From positions 16,047,401-16,111,400 of the forward strand of contig OY987299.1 in the NCBI GenBank assembly GCA_963920635.1: DNA of 64,000 bases, written 5' to 3'. The stretch's first letter is position 1; each line of letters opens with the position of its first letter. This document shows positions 45,547 to 55,814 of the stretch, in pieces. Origin of the DNA: Pseudeuparius sepicola (taxonomy: Eukaryota; Arthropoda; Insecta; Coleoptera; Anthribidae). Under the pieces are notes generated by a model. That model was given only the letters and a program-made list of their open reading frames with translations. It was not told the DNA's origin and made no database searches. The position numbers and the translations under genes are program-made.

Positions 45547-45971
45547 ACATTGCTTCCCTTACTTAAAATGTCACCGCACGCCCCTGCAGGCCGGTAGCGG
45601 GCAAACGAAAAGAGTAAAAAAAATCTGCATGTGGGATCCTAAATGGGACCAATTGTAGACTAAATTAAGATTAAAATTTAAAAAAATGACAAACGGCGCC
45701 AGGCGTCGCGACGCCCGGTATAATTGTTTTCTAACGAACATATTTTTTTTATTGCACACGTGGATACCTCCATTTTTTCTCTACAACTTTAATCTAAGGC
45801 GTTTTGTCAGTTGTTGTCCGCTTAAGAAGTTACAGGAAATAATATCCAGAAAATTAAAGGGGCTAATTGACACTAAAATCTGAGTAGGCCATGACAATTT
45901 GTTTGAACTTGTCAGTTTGGGATTACAATTACAGCACTAGCATAAATCAGTGTAAAAAGTAGTGTTTTGTA

Positions 45972-46218
45972 ATGGCCACACACGACGATAAAGTAAATAT
46001 TTATGCTACTTATCTATGGAAAAGCCCAGAAAATGTTTTTGCGACTAGAGCAAAATCTAAGAAATAATAAAGTTGCATTTAATATCAGAAAAATCAAAAC
46101 TATAAGAAGAAGGGCCAGGAGTGATGAAAATATAGCATTAGTATTAAATTATTTTGAGAATGCACCAGAAAAATCGATAACCAATGCAACGCGTGATTCA
46201 GGATATCTTTGTCGATAA
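45972..46218 (+). pseudogene. Mariner-like transposase N-terminal (helix-turn-helix) remnant, left arm copy
   Basis: The ATG at 45972 starts MATHDDKVN. After a frameshift the frame from 46003 gives MLLIYGKAQKM, then LRLEQNLRNN, RKIKTIRRRARSDENIALVL and NYFENAPEKSITNATRDSGY. This resembles the N-terminal helix-turn-helix region (DUF4817-like) of arthropod mariner-like transposases. Compared with the opposite-strand copy, a piece between KAQK and LRLEQ is deleted. The catalytic DDE domain is absent. Confidence 0.65.
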
Positions 46219-46298
46219 ATATTTGCAGCTCTTCTAGCATTTTTCTGGGCCTCTCCATAAATAAGTAGCATATTTACTTTATAGTCGTGTGTGGCCAT
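46194..46298 (-). pseudogene. Mariner-like transposase N-terminus, right arm copy
   Basis: On the minus strand an ATG at 46298 opens MATHDYKVNMLLIYGEAQKN followed by ARRAANIYRQRYPES. This is the same protein start as in the left arm, here without the frameshift. The frame then runs into the head-to-head junction. It shows that both arms come from the same transposon end. Confidence 0.7.
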
Positions 46299-46311
46299 TA
46301 CAAAACACTAC

Positions 46312-46554
46312 TGAACATGCCGATGTGGACTGTAATACCATAAGGCTAGGCTGGTGAGGTGAAATAAACTGCGGGCAACTCGAAATAAATAATCTATTTC
46401 GCGTTAAAATATAAAGGTGACGGAAGCGACATATTCTTCTTTCATCATGATAGATCATTCGTTCTCTTGTTTTTCTCAACGGAACAGGTGCTACATGTGG
46501 CTGGTACGCCAATATGATTCATTATCAATTATTTAAAAATAATACGCCGTAACA
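46312..46554 (-). repeat. 3' LTR of BEL copy 2
   Basis: Identical by eye to 52303-52545. The single copy-2-specific base change is present here as well. Confidence 0.95.
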
Positions 46555-46702
46555 TACCGCCGGTCTTGAAATTTACAAAATTTCAACAACTAAACCAAAG
46601 GGTAAAATATAACAATGCTTAAAATTGTCATTTTGACAAAATAAACTATTACAACTAACACCAGTTATTCTTGGCAAAAGTCATATCCTGGAATTCAATG
46701 TC

Positions 46703-49700
46703 TCACAGAGGTAACGCGCACACCTTGTTAACGGAGCGTCTTGCTACACTTTTGTCACTATATTCGATAGTCACCACTCTTGTGACTTTGTCCTGGCCGG
46801 GATGAAGAGCGATCACCCGAGCTGTCTTCCAAAGTAAAGGAGGAAGGTTGTCCTCTTTTACCAAGACCAAACTACCGATGCTTAGCAGCTGATCGGCATT
46901 CTCCTTCCACTTGAGACGTGTCTGAAGTTCTGATAAATACTCGTGACTCCATCTCTGCCAAAATCCTTGGACCATTTGTTGCAGTCTTCTATACTGCGTA
47001 AGACGATTTTCGGGAATAGGAAGTAAATTTGGTTCGGGAAGGGATGTTATGGGACGGCCAATTAGGAAGTGACCGGGGGTAAGTGGAATGTAGTCATCGG
47101 GATTCGAGGAGAGGGGACTCAGTGGTCTTGAATTGAGTATAGCTTCGATTTGTGTAAGTATGGTCGAAAAATCTTCGTAATGTAAATGAACATTACCAAC
47201 AACTCGCTTTAAATGATATTTTAAGCTTTTAACCCCTGCTTCCCATAAACCGCCAAATGTGGGAGATCTTGGAGGAATAAACCGCCACTCCACTGATTCG
47301 CTAGACAATGCCGTAGCAATTGTGTTTTTATTGGTTTTCAAAAACTTGACTATCTCGGAATTCGCGCCAACAAAGGTAGTACCGTTGTCTGAAAACATTT
47401 TTTTTGGTTTTCCTCGTCTCGCGATAAATCTTTTAAAACAAGCTAAAAATGCTTGACTGGTCAAATCGGTTACCAGTTCTAGGTGGATGGCTTTAACAGA
47501 TAAGCAAACGAAAATGCATACCCAACATTTTGACAGTAAAGGTTTTCTTGTTTTTCTATCCTTCAATAAGAAGGGACCTGCATAATCGCAACCCACGTTC
47601 TCGAATGGAGTATACTGACTAACTCTTTCTATAGGCAAGTCGCCCATTAGGTACTTACAAACCTTAGGTCTAGCCTTGTAACAAATTACACATTTATGTA
47701 CTACATTTCTTGCTATATTACGACCTGATATAGGCCAATATGATTCTCTAATCGAATATAGGAGTTGCTGCGGACCGCAGTGAAGCAACCTCCAGTGTTC
47801 ATCAAGAAACAATAAATCAGTAAAAAGATGTTTATTCGGTAAAATTATTGGGTGTTTTTTATTATAACCTACACTCGCGTTGGTTAATCTTCCCCCTACT
47901 CGGATGATTCCAAAAGAATCAATAAACGGATGCAAAGATAAAATGTTACTTGATTTATGAACAGTCCCTGTATTCCTTAAATCGATAAGTTCCTTTTTAA
48001 ACACTTGCCCTTGTGTCAGTTTTATCAAATTTCTAGTCGCATCATTTAATTCAGTCGTGCTCAAAGGACCCGTAATTTTATTATTACTATTCTTAGTGTT
48101 ATAGAAAAAACGCTTACAATAAGCAACTACTCCCTTTAGCTTATTGAGACTCGAAAATCTGGTAAAAATATTAAATTCGTTCAACATTTCAGTGTTGCTA
48201 ATCATAGCTGTGTTGTTAATCGCGGTATTTGTTCGTTGTTCGGGGATTTGGACTGCGCCTGTAGGTGTAGTAGATAGATCCCATTGATCCTCTGGTAAGG
48301 ATAACCAAGTGGGTCCATTCCACCAAAGGTTATTTAGCAGAAGTTCGGCTGCTGTTGTACCTCTCGATATATAGTCGGCAGGATTGTCCTGAGACTTAAC
48401 ATGCCGCCAATCGTGTTTACTAGTAATAGATAAAATGACGCTGACTCGATTGGACACAAAGGTTTTCCATCTGTCAGGGCTACCCTGAATCCAAAACCAT
48501 GTAATTGTCGAATCAGTCCAATAATAACACTTGTCAAAAGTTAAATGTAATATTTGTCGCACTCGCCTTGCTAATTTAGCACCTAAAAACGCCGCACATA
48601 ACTCTAGACGGGGTAAAGTTAATTTCTTTATAGGAGCTACTCTGCTTTTTGCGCACAGAAGTTTGGTACAATATTCGATTTCGCTAATTTTACTCCGAAG
48701 ATATACGCATGCGCCATACCCTTTTTCCGAAGCGTCGGTAAAAACATGCATCTCGAAATTTGTCGCGTTTTCATTTAAAACATACCGAGGTATTTTTAGT
48801 TTATTTAATACTTTTAAATCATTGCAGAATTCAATGAATTTTATTCGAATCGCTTTGGGAACCTGTTGATCCCAACTGAGCTCTTCTTTCCATAAAGCCT
48901 GAAGCAACATTTTCGCGCGTACAACGATAGGCCCAACAAGTCCTAAAGGATCAAATATTTGGCTTACTATAGACAAAATAATTCGTTTAGTTAATACGCC
49001 ACCTTGAAATGTCACGTGATCGATACTATACTCGATAGTGTCTAATTTTGCATTCCAGAATAAACCTAGGGTCTTATTCTGCTCGTTTTCGCCTATTTTT
49101 ATTTTACTCGATTCTACATTATGATTAATTCGAAATTTATTCTGAAGTTCCTCGCTATTTGACAACCACTTGCGTAATTCTAACCCAGCGCTTGCTAATA
49201 TCTCTGATATTTCGCCCTGTAATCTCAAAAGTTCGGATGGCGAGTCATGACCCGCTAATAAATCATCTACGTAAAAGCTATTAGCTATTATTTTACTCGC
49301 TTCGGTATATTTTGATTCATTTTCAATCGAAAGTTGCAACAAACACCGTGTTGCTAAGTATGGAGATGACGAAAGGCCATATGTTATCGTAAGAAGTTCA
49401 AAACATTTTATTTGTTGGTTGGGACTTGCTCTCCAAAATATTCTTTGGAATTTCGTTTGTTTTGGGTGTACTAATACTTGTCGATACATTTTCGTTATAT
49501 CTGCATTCATAACGAACCGATATCTTCTAAAACGCAAGAGAATGTCGAACAACTCAGCTTGCACCGTAATACCTGCGTATTGAACATCATTTAATGACAG
49601 ACCGTTACTTGTTTTTGCGGAGCCGTCAAAAACTACTCGACATTTTGTCGTAGTGCTACTTTCTTTTATAACCGCCCTATGTGGTAAATAGTAAGCTGAA

Positions 49701-52060
49701 CCATCTTCAAGAGTACCTATATCGCATTGAAGTTCTCGCATGTGCCCTAATCGCTCATATTCACTAAGAAATTCGGTATACTGATTCCGCAAATCATTAT
49801 CCTTCTCCAATTTTTTTTCTAACTTGCCAAATCGCTTGAGCGCCATTTCTTTCGAAAGGCCTAGCTCCTCCAGCTGATTTTTAAATGGAATGCTTACAAT
49901 AAAACGCCCATCATCGTTTCGCGTAACCGTTTTCTGGAAATGCTCTTCGCAAAAATCATTATTTTTCTCGATCCTTTCGCATTCCTCAACCTGCCAAAAC
50001 TTGACAATTAAGTTATCTATTTCACTAGGATTATTGTCCACACACACGTGAGCAGACACCTGTTTATACTTTGGAAAGAGAAAATAAATGTCTCCACTAA
50101 GCATCCATCCTAACTTTGTATTTTGTAGTATAAAACCATTACCTACATCAATCTGGTTCATTATCAACAAAGAATAAAAAAGAGTCGAATTTATTAGAAT
50201 GTCGATAACGCCACTTTCATGCAAAGTAGGGTCGGCCATGGGTAAATCACTCGGTATAGGTAATTGAGAAGGGTCAAATGAAAATTGTGGAACTGGTTTC
50301 GTTATTTTCTTTAAGATTAAACAATTAATTTCTTTTGAGTAATCGTGTATTCGAGATTTAATTGTTAAAGTCGTTTTATTTTTAGAAGGCATGGTATAAT
50401 TATCACCAACTCCTGAAATCGCGTAATTGACAGGTGTTTTTGTCAATCCTAACCTTCCGCAAAAGTCTTCGCGCACAAAATTGCTTTGAGACCCTGGGTC
50501 GAGTAATACCCTTGCTGTGAATATTTTTCCTTGAACGTTTCTCACGTATACGAGTGCCGTTCCTAAAAGTGCGTAAGGATCACTTTCATTCTGTAGCCGT
50601 TTTGTCCCGCCGGCCGTGCCAACGAAAACCGCTTCGTCAAATTGGCTCATATTCGAATTATTTTCCGAGCACCGCGTTGAGTGCGTAGAAAACACTTGGA
50701 TAGAGTCTTTTCTCCCCTCTGAAGCTGGTACCGGAGCCTCCGGTTGAACGTGGCCCGGAATTGCAGTCGGCCTACTATGCGCTCGCTCTGCCGCGATGTT
50801 TTGTTCGAATTTTCCGCCGTGCAGTAAAACATTATGCATACATTTGCATTTTCGACACCCTGGTCTATTACATTGTTCTATAGCATGATTCGGATTAAAG
50901 CAGTTTACACACAATTTTAAATTTCGTATTTGTCTATATCTTTCGCTTGGATTTAAATTATTAAACGCCTCACATTTAAAAATTGTGTGTCCTTGCTTGC
51001 AATAGTAACAGGACAAATTATTCGTCGTCTCTCGATTAGCTACTAAAGACTGCGATTTTTGCTCAAATTTTTGTGTTCGAAATTTGTTATCTCTTGATTG
51101 ATTATCGTATTTATCGCGTGCCTGCTGTGGCTTTCTAAGTTCTAACTTTTGTAGAAGTTCGCATTTATTTTTTAAAAATTGTCGCATTTCTACCATCGTA
51201 GGTAGATCTCCCTCGATTCCAAACGCTTCCCAATCGCGTTTAGTTCGCCCGTCAAACTTTGAAACGAGTAAATGAATAATTAACACGTCCCAAGAATTTG
51301 TGTCTAACCCTAAGTTTTGCAAGCACCTAAGGTTTTTATTAAAAATCTCGTAAAGCTTCCGCAGTTCGTCATGTGACTCCCTCGACAAAGTAGGTGCGTC
51401 AAAAAGTGCCTGAATGTAATTATAAACAATTATGTGCTTGTTTTCGTACCTATCTTTTAGAGCCTCCCACGCTACTTCGTAGTTTTCGCCGGTTTTTGGC
51501 AAAGATTCAATAATTTCCGATGCCTCGCCACCTAACGAACCCCGTAGATAGTGCAGCTTTTGCACCTCGTCAAGACATTTGTTATTATGAATAATCGATA
51601 TGAACAAGTCTCTAAAATCCAGCCATTTGTCCAGCGAACCGTAGAATTTTGGAATATTCATCGCTGGCAATTTCGAAGGCATAATTTGCGGCATTAGATA
51701 AGCATTACTCGCGCTCTGATTACTCACATTCTCGTGTTTTTCGGTTTCGAATTTTGAAATAATGACAGTGAACTTAGACATTAAGTCAAAATAAATCGTT
51801 TCTAAATTATCGTTTTCGGACATTTCTTTGTTTATGTCCTCCTCGCTCGCATTATTCGCTTGTAAACAATATTCGATATCGCTCTGAATTTTCGTAAATT
51901 CGCTGTAAATCGGTTCGAGTCGCGTTAATCGTAATTTTAATTGAATGATATCATTCTCGCAGGGATTCGTTGTATCAATCGCACTAAGAAACTTTTGAAA
52001 TCGCGTAATACTAGCCTTAACTTGGCCTCGTTTAAATCGTAATTGGCTTAACTCAGCCAT
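46703..52060 (-). CDS. BEL/Pao Gag-Pol polyprotein, copy 2
   Basis: The 1785-residue frame has the same domains and catalytic motifs as copy 1, shifted by 8101 bp. Only three residues differ: N for D at 554, L for I at 600 and M for V at 653. All three lie between the protease and the reverse transcriptase, and all come from first-codon-position changes within 300 bp. No stop or frameshift occurs, so the protein should be as functional as copy 1. The element's ability to start reverse transcription is less sure because of its altered primer-binding site. Confidence 0.97.
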   Translation of the reverse strand: MAELSQLRFKRGQVKASITRFQKFLSAIDTTNPCENDIIQLKLRLTRLEPIYSEFTKIQSDIEYCLQANNASEEDINKEMSENDNLETIYFDLMSKFTVIISKFETEKHENVSNQSASNAYLMPQIMPSKLPAMNIPKFYGSLDKWLDFRDLFISIIHNNKCLDEVQKLHYLRGSLGGEASEIIESLPKTGENYEVAWEALKDRYENKHIIVYNYIQALFDAPTLSRESHDELRKLYEIFNKNLRCLQNLGLDTNSWDVLIIHLLVSKFDGRTKRDWEAFGIEGDLPTMVEMRQFLKNKCELLQKLELRKPQQARDKYDNQSRDNKFRTQKFEQKSQSLVANRETTNNLSCYYCKQGHTIFKCEAFNNLNPSERYRQIRNLKLCVNCFNPNHAIEQCNRPGCRKCKCMHNVLLHGGKFEQNIAAERAHSRPTAIPGHVQPEAPVPASEGRKDSIQVFSTHSTRCSENNSNMSQFDEAVFVGTAGGTKRLQNESDPYALLGTALVYVRNVQGKIFTARVLLDPGSQSNFVREDFCGRLGLTKTPVNYAISGVGDNYTMPSKNKTTLTIKSRIHDYSKEINCLILKKITKPVPQFSFDPSQLPIPSDLPMADPTLHESGVIDILINSTLFYSLLIMNQIDVGNGFILQNTKLGWMLSGDIYFLFPKYKQVSAHVCVDNNPSEIDNLIVKFWQVEECERIEKNNDFCEEHFQKTVTRNDDGRFIVSIPFKNQLEELGLSKEMALKRFGKLEKKLEKDNDLRNQYTEFLSEYERLGHMRELQCDIGTLEDGSAYYLPHRAVIKESSTTTKCRVVFDGSAKTSNGLSLNDVQYAGITVQAELFDILLRFRRYRFVMNADITKMYRQVLVHPKQTKFQRIFWRASPNQQIKCFELLTITYGLSSSPYLATRCLLQLSIENESKYTEASKIIANSFYVDDLLAGHDSPSELLRLQGEISEILASAGLELRKWLSNSEELQNKFRINHNVESSKIKIGENEQNKTLGLFWNAKLDTIEYSIDHVTFQGGVLTKRIILSIVSQIFDPLGLVGPIVVRAKMLLQALWKEELSWDQQVPKAIRIKFIEFCNDLKVLNKLKIPRYVLNENATNFEMHVFTDASEKGYGACVYLRSKISEIEYCTKLLCAKSRVAPIKKLTLPRLELCAAFLGAKLARRVRQILHLTFDKCYYWTDSTITWFWIQGSPDRWKTFVSNRVSVILSITSKHDWRHVKSQDNPADYISRGTTAAELLLNNLWWNGPTWLSLPEDQWDLSTTPTGAVQIPEQRTNTAINNTAMISNTEMLNEFNIFTRFSSLNKLKGVVAYCKRFFYNTKNSNNKITGPLSTTELNDATRNLIKLTQGQVFKKELIDLRNTGTVHKSSNILSLHPFIDSFGIIRVGGRLTNASVGYNKKHPIILPNKHLFTDLLFLDEHWRLLHCGPQQLLYSIRESYWPISGRNIARNVVHKCVICYKARPKVCKYLMGDLPIERVSQYTPFENVGCDYAGPFLLKDRKTRKPLLSKCWVCIFVCLSVKAIHLELVTDLTSQAFLACFKRFIARRGKPKKMFSDNGTTFVGANSEIVKFLKTNKNTIATALSSESVEWRFIPPRSPTFGGLWEAGVKSLKYHLKRVVGNVHLHYEDFSTILTQIEAILNSRPLSPLSSNPDDYIPLTPGHFLIGRPITSLPEPNLLPIPENRLTQYRRLQQMVQGFWQRWSHEYLSELQTRLKWKENADQLLSIGSLVLVKEDNLPPLLWKTARVIALHPGQDKVTRVVTIEYSDKSVARRSVNKVCALPL

Positions 52061-52283
52061 TTTCGCACGTTACTTCAATTCAAGCAACACTAATCGGGAA
52101 AGGATAATTTGGATCGGACTCACAGGAATCGTCTGTTTCTATCGTAGGTCTCCTGCTCGCTGCTCGCAACCGTAGATCGCCCGGTCGCCTCGTCCCTCGC
52201 TTCGTCCTGGTTAGCACGCTAACGCCGCCGCCGCCCGGTTACCTCGAATAATGCTCGTTTCTTCAACCTCTCTTCTCGCCCAG

Positions 52284-52302
52284 CATCCGACTCGATGGAA
52301 CA
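52284..52302 (-). promoter_or_regulatory. Altered primer-binding site of BEL copy 2
   Basis: The minus strand after the 5' LTR reads TGTTCCATCGAGTCGGATG. It differs from copy 1 at positions 3, 6 or 7, and 13 of the site, including the TGG that pairs with the tRNA CCA end. The surrounding leader is identical in both copies. Confidence 0.8.
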
Positions 52303-52545
52303 TGAACATGCCGATGTGGACTGTAATACCATAAGGCTAGGCTGGTGAGGTGAAATAAACTGCGGGCAACTCGAAATAAATAATCTATTTCGCGTTAAAA
52401 TATAAAGGTGACGGAAGCGACATATTCTTCTTTCATCATGATAGATCATTCGTTCTCTTGTTTTTCTCAACGGAACAGGTGCTACATGTGGCTGGTACGC
52501 CAATATGATTCATTATCAATTATTTAAAAATAATACGCCGTAACA
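52303..52545 (-). repeat. 5' LTR of BEL copy 2
   Basis: Identical by eye to 46312-46554, with TG...CA ends. It is followed by target duplication ACTAC and then the right arm of the host foldback element. Confidence 0.95.
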
Positions 52546-52949
52546 ACTACTTTTTACACTGATTTATGCTAGTGCTGTAATTGTAATGCCAAACTGACAA
52601 GTTCAAACAAATTGTCATGGCCTACTCAGAGTTCAGAGTCGATTAGCCCCTTTAATTTTCTGGATATTTTTCCCTGTAACTTCTTGAGCGGACAAAAACT
52701 GACAAAACGCCTTAGATAAAAGTTGTAGAGAAAAAATGGAGGTATCCACGTGTGCAATAAAAAAAGTATGTTCGTTAGAAAAAAATTATACCGGGAGTCG
52801 CGACGCCTGGCGCCGTTTGTCATTTTTTAAAATTTTAATCTTAATTTGGTCTACGATTGGTCCCATTTAAGATCCCACATGCAGATTTTTTTTTACTCTT
52901 TTCGTTTGCCCGCTACCGGCCTGGGACGCCGAGTTTGAATGACCCTGTA

Positions 52950-53216
52950 CCTATTTAAAAATCATTTTGGGTTGTGATAAATATAAATATGAGAAAGTTT
53001 TAGTTATTCATTAAAAATATTGTTCCATATTATTATTAGACAAAGGATAATAATTATTAAAGAAACATTACATTTATTCATTTATGAAAAATTATTTGCT
53101 TCCGGCATATTTTTTTAATAAAATTAAATACAATGTTGATTAATATAATTATAATAAAAGAGACGAAGTGGATATTATATTGACTAAATTTAGTAGGTAG
53201 TGATTTTGGATAGAAT

Positions 53217-53289
<73 letters not shown>

Positions 53290-53689
53290 CAAGGCTTTGA
53301 ATTATGTAATAGTTTACCCTACGATTTTAAAAATGATAAAAAATTTAAATCAATTAAAATTTAGCCCACAGACTTACACTTCTGGTTAACTTTTGGTCAC
53401 TATAGTTTTCAGCGCAAAGCTAGATTTGGAAATTCTAGTGTAATCTAAGTCTAAGCTAAGGGAGTTTCAAAATTTATTATTATGTAGAAGCGTGTACAAG
53501 TGTACGCTGTACCTACCCTCTGTGCAAAAAACATCAACGAGGCATCAACGCAAAGACGAAGCGTCAACGAAACATCAATGAAACTTCAATGAAACGGACG
53601 CTTTTCACGTTTTTATTTTTCATGCGTTGACTTTTCGTTGACGTTTAAATTTTGTATCACTATCTTTCTCCGTTTTCAAATTTTATGAT
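52950..53689. other. No gene; contains an AT microsatellite
   Basis: AT-rich, with a short CATCAACG-type repeat near 53530-53580 (ATCAACGAGGCATCAACGCA). No coding frame was recognised. Confidence 0.4.
53219..53285. repeat. (AT)n microsatellite, about 67 bp
   Basis: An uninterrupted run of alternating A and T. Confidence 0.95.
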
Positions 53690-54010
53690 ATTATTAGTTA
53701 TTTAACTTAAATTTGTGGATGTCGTGATAAGTATCTGATCGACGTAATGACAAAAAATATGGTTTAACCGAGAGAATAACATAATAAAGTCCCAAATTGT
53801 TTAGTAGCTTTTAAGATTTTCTTGAAATTGTTAGGTTATTTCGAGAATATCGTATATCAGTTTGCAATTCTATTGTGTTATTCTATTGGTTAAAACAAAT
53901 ATGTTTTGTCTAATATTTCAAAAAACGGAAAAGATAATGATAGAAAGTTGAATATAGTTTTGATTACCTTGACGAGCAACTTTCCAAAATGCAGAAATAT
54001 ATAGGTTGTT
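53690..54010. mobile_element. Diverged relative of the core of the 12510-13384 element
   Basis: It shares the order of phrases with the centre of that element: AACTTAAATTTGTGGAT, GATCGACGTAATGAC, TCTTGAAATT, TTATTTCGAGAATAT, AAAACGGAAAAGATAATG and CCTTGACGAGCA. It is much more degenerate and lacks clean CAGGGTG ends. Confidence 0.6.
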
Positions 54011-54079
54011 GGATTTCAAAAACATAAGTTTGGTTTGCATCGCAGTTGTGAAACACGCTTTATAAAATTTCTTACTACA

Positions 54080-54522
54080 CTCTATTCAAACTAAATGCAA
54101 GTGGCGCGTAAGCATGGTGGCACGTGGCACGTGAAGCACGTGAACAATTCTGAGGGCTAATACGCGGCAGGGCCGCATTAAGGACGATCTCTATGAATTT
54201 TACAATATAAAATTTTAAAATGATATGCCCCAGTATTAAAAACTTTTATGGCTAACTTTTATTTGCAGTTACCTGCAAATTTCTACTATTAACACAAATT
54301 GTAGTTCCAACAATTAATAAACAGCGAAAGAATTATATCGGAAAAAATAAAGGTCCACTTGCAACTCAATACTCCTCTGTAAGAAACACCGACTCGCTGC
54401 ACTCGCCCGCCGGGCCAGACTTTATTGCCCACTACCCAATAGCAAGCCGATCACGTGCGTATCACGCTCTAGTCATGCAACAACTTGTGTTTATGTTTCA
54501 CTTGCGTTCAGTTTGTATAGAG
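54080..54522. mobile_element. MITE-like element with 24-bp inverted ends
   Basis: CTCTATTCAAACTAAATGCA at 54080 and TGCGTTCAGTTTGTATAGAG ending at 54522 are inverted with four mismatches. The interior is fairly GC-rich in places (CACTCGCCCGCCGGGCC) and non-coding. Confidence 0.5.
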
Positions 54523-54625
54523 TTTATATCCCAGAAACGTGCATAAAATTCCCTACGAGTTTGATCTAAAAATATTAAAAAGTTATAGGGGAGACTAATT
54601 TGCATCTGCCGGCAAAAACTTATAG

Positions 54626-54960
54626 TGATCTGGCAGTTCTAAGGGTGTCGTCTGGCGAACAATGTGTGAGAATATATCCATAATGAGAAATCAAGTCAGT
54701 GGAAAAAGGATATACTTGAGAGCAATAAAACATAACCAGCGTAGAGAGAGGCACGAGCGAATAGCAAATGGGATGTGATTATAATAAAATGTTATAATAA
54801 GGGAATGAAGTAGTGGGAGGTGGTGGAGTGAAGCACGGGCAAATTGGATAGTAGAGGCGGCGCCACCTTCGTACCCATCTCCTATGCTTATTCGATTTCT
54901 TATTATGGATATATTGTTACACACTCTTCGCCAGAGGACACCTTTAGCACCGCCAGATCA
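54626..54960. mobile_element. MITE with 67-bp terminal inverted repeats
   Basis: TGATCTGGCAGTTCTAAGGG at 54626 and the reverse complement ending at 54960 (TGATCTGGCGGTGCTAAAGG) run as inverted repeats for about 67 bp. They include TATATCCATAAT. The element is 335 bp long and non-coding. No clear target duplication was seen. Confidence 0.75.
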
Positions 54961-55814
54961 GTACGTAGTTCTAAAAGACTGTTTTGTGTTTTCTGCTAAT
55001 ACAAACTAAAAGCACTTCGACATGCTCGTTGTGTTGGCTGTTTGCTATTCTACCCAAAATTCCGCTGTTAACGCCTTAATTAGCCCATTCTCTTTCTGCG
55101 CTCGTCACCCGTTGTTGCGCGCTGTGCGACTGGGTAACGACAAGAAGGTCAATTGCACGAAACGTCCATTTAATATACGCTTAATTCTTGTCGTTTCAGA
55201 TATTTAAGCCTGCCCCAGTTGTTAATAGCTTTCATTGTTTTGTGTTACCGCCGCCGCATGCATGTTTATAATTGGTAATTATTATCACCTGGTTTTCAGT
55301 GAAATTTCATTTAGTCAGCAAAACATAAATGTGTCAGTTTCGATTTTGCATCGCCAATCGCCGCCGAGTTTATCGATTTCGTAATCGGGAAAGTTTGATA
55401 AGATTAGTGGTGATTCGAAATAATTCCACTCTTCTTTTTCGCTATTTCGGTATTTGTTTATTAGAAATACATGTAAATTCGTTTTAATTAACGACGAAAT
55501 TGTATAATCTTGGATATAACCATAAATATTATCAAAATTATCACAGATCATTAGCTTCCTTCTATAATAAAAATATGCTTCCGGCAAGCTATTTTTTATA
55601 CTTTATAGTGACCAAGTCTAGAAATTTTTGACAAAGCGTTTAAAAATCAGAACATCCAATTTTTTTTCTTTTAATTGCACTTTTTGCCACACACCTCTAT
55701 AATTATAATACTTACATAGCATTACTATAGCGTACATTTTGTGTGCCAATGAAAACATAATTTTTGGATACAAAGAGACAGCATTTGTTGCAAGATTGTC
55801 TTACAATGTAATTA
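54961..55814. other. No gene confirmed
   Basis: 55020-55260 is somewhat richer in G and C and looks unique. The minus-strand ORF at 55315-55587 has no recognisable family. Confidence 0.3.

Larger units (their letters stand above)
44734..45586 (+). mobile_element. Internally deleted hAT transposon with 8-bp target duplication
   Basis: The terminal inverted repeats start CAGGGGCGTGC at both ends (44734; reverse complement ending 45586). The flanking CAGGCCGG (44726-44733 and 45587-45594) is a perfect 8-bp target duplication, the hAT hallmark. The target is the arm of the mariner-like element. The interior keeps a transposase N-terminal and C-terminal piece and lacks the middle, so it is a non-autonomous derivative. 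Confidence 0.92.
46312..52545 (-). mobile_element. Complete BEL/Pao LTR retrotransposon, copy 2
   Basis: It is the same length (6234 bp) and organisation as copy 1. Its 243-bp LTRs (46312-46554, 52303-52545) are identical to each other by eye but differ from the copy 1 LTRs at one base (CTTCTTTC against CTTCCTTC). A perfect 5-bp target duplication ACTAC lies at 46307-46311 and 52546-52550. It is inserted into the mariner-like foldback element. A different target duplication means an independent insertion, not a segmental duplication. Confidence 0.97.
44700..52949. mobile_element. Mariner-like foldback element hosting a hAT and a BEL insertion
   Basis: The left end TACAGGGTCATTCAAACTCG (44700) and the right end (52949) are reverse complements, with a TA at each border. 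Without the nested hAT (44734-45586) and BEL copy 2 (46312-52545, plus one ACTAC), the element is about 1.2 kb. The left arm is 44700-44733 plus 45595 to about 46035. The right arm is about 46235-46311 plus 52551-52949. The inner part of both arms encodes the start of the same transposase, so the element consists of two inverted 5' ends of one mariner-like transposon. It cannot move without a transposase in trans. Confidence 0.85.
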
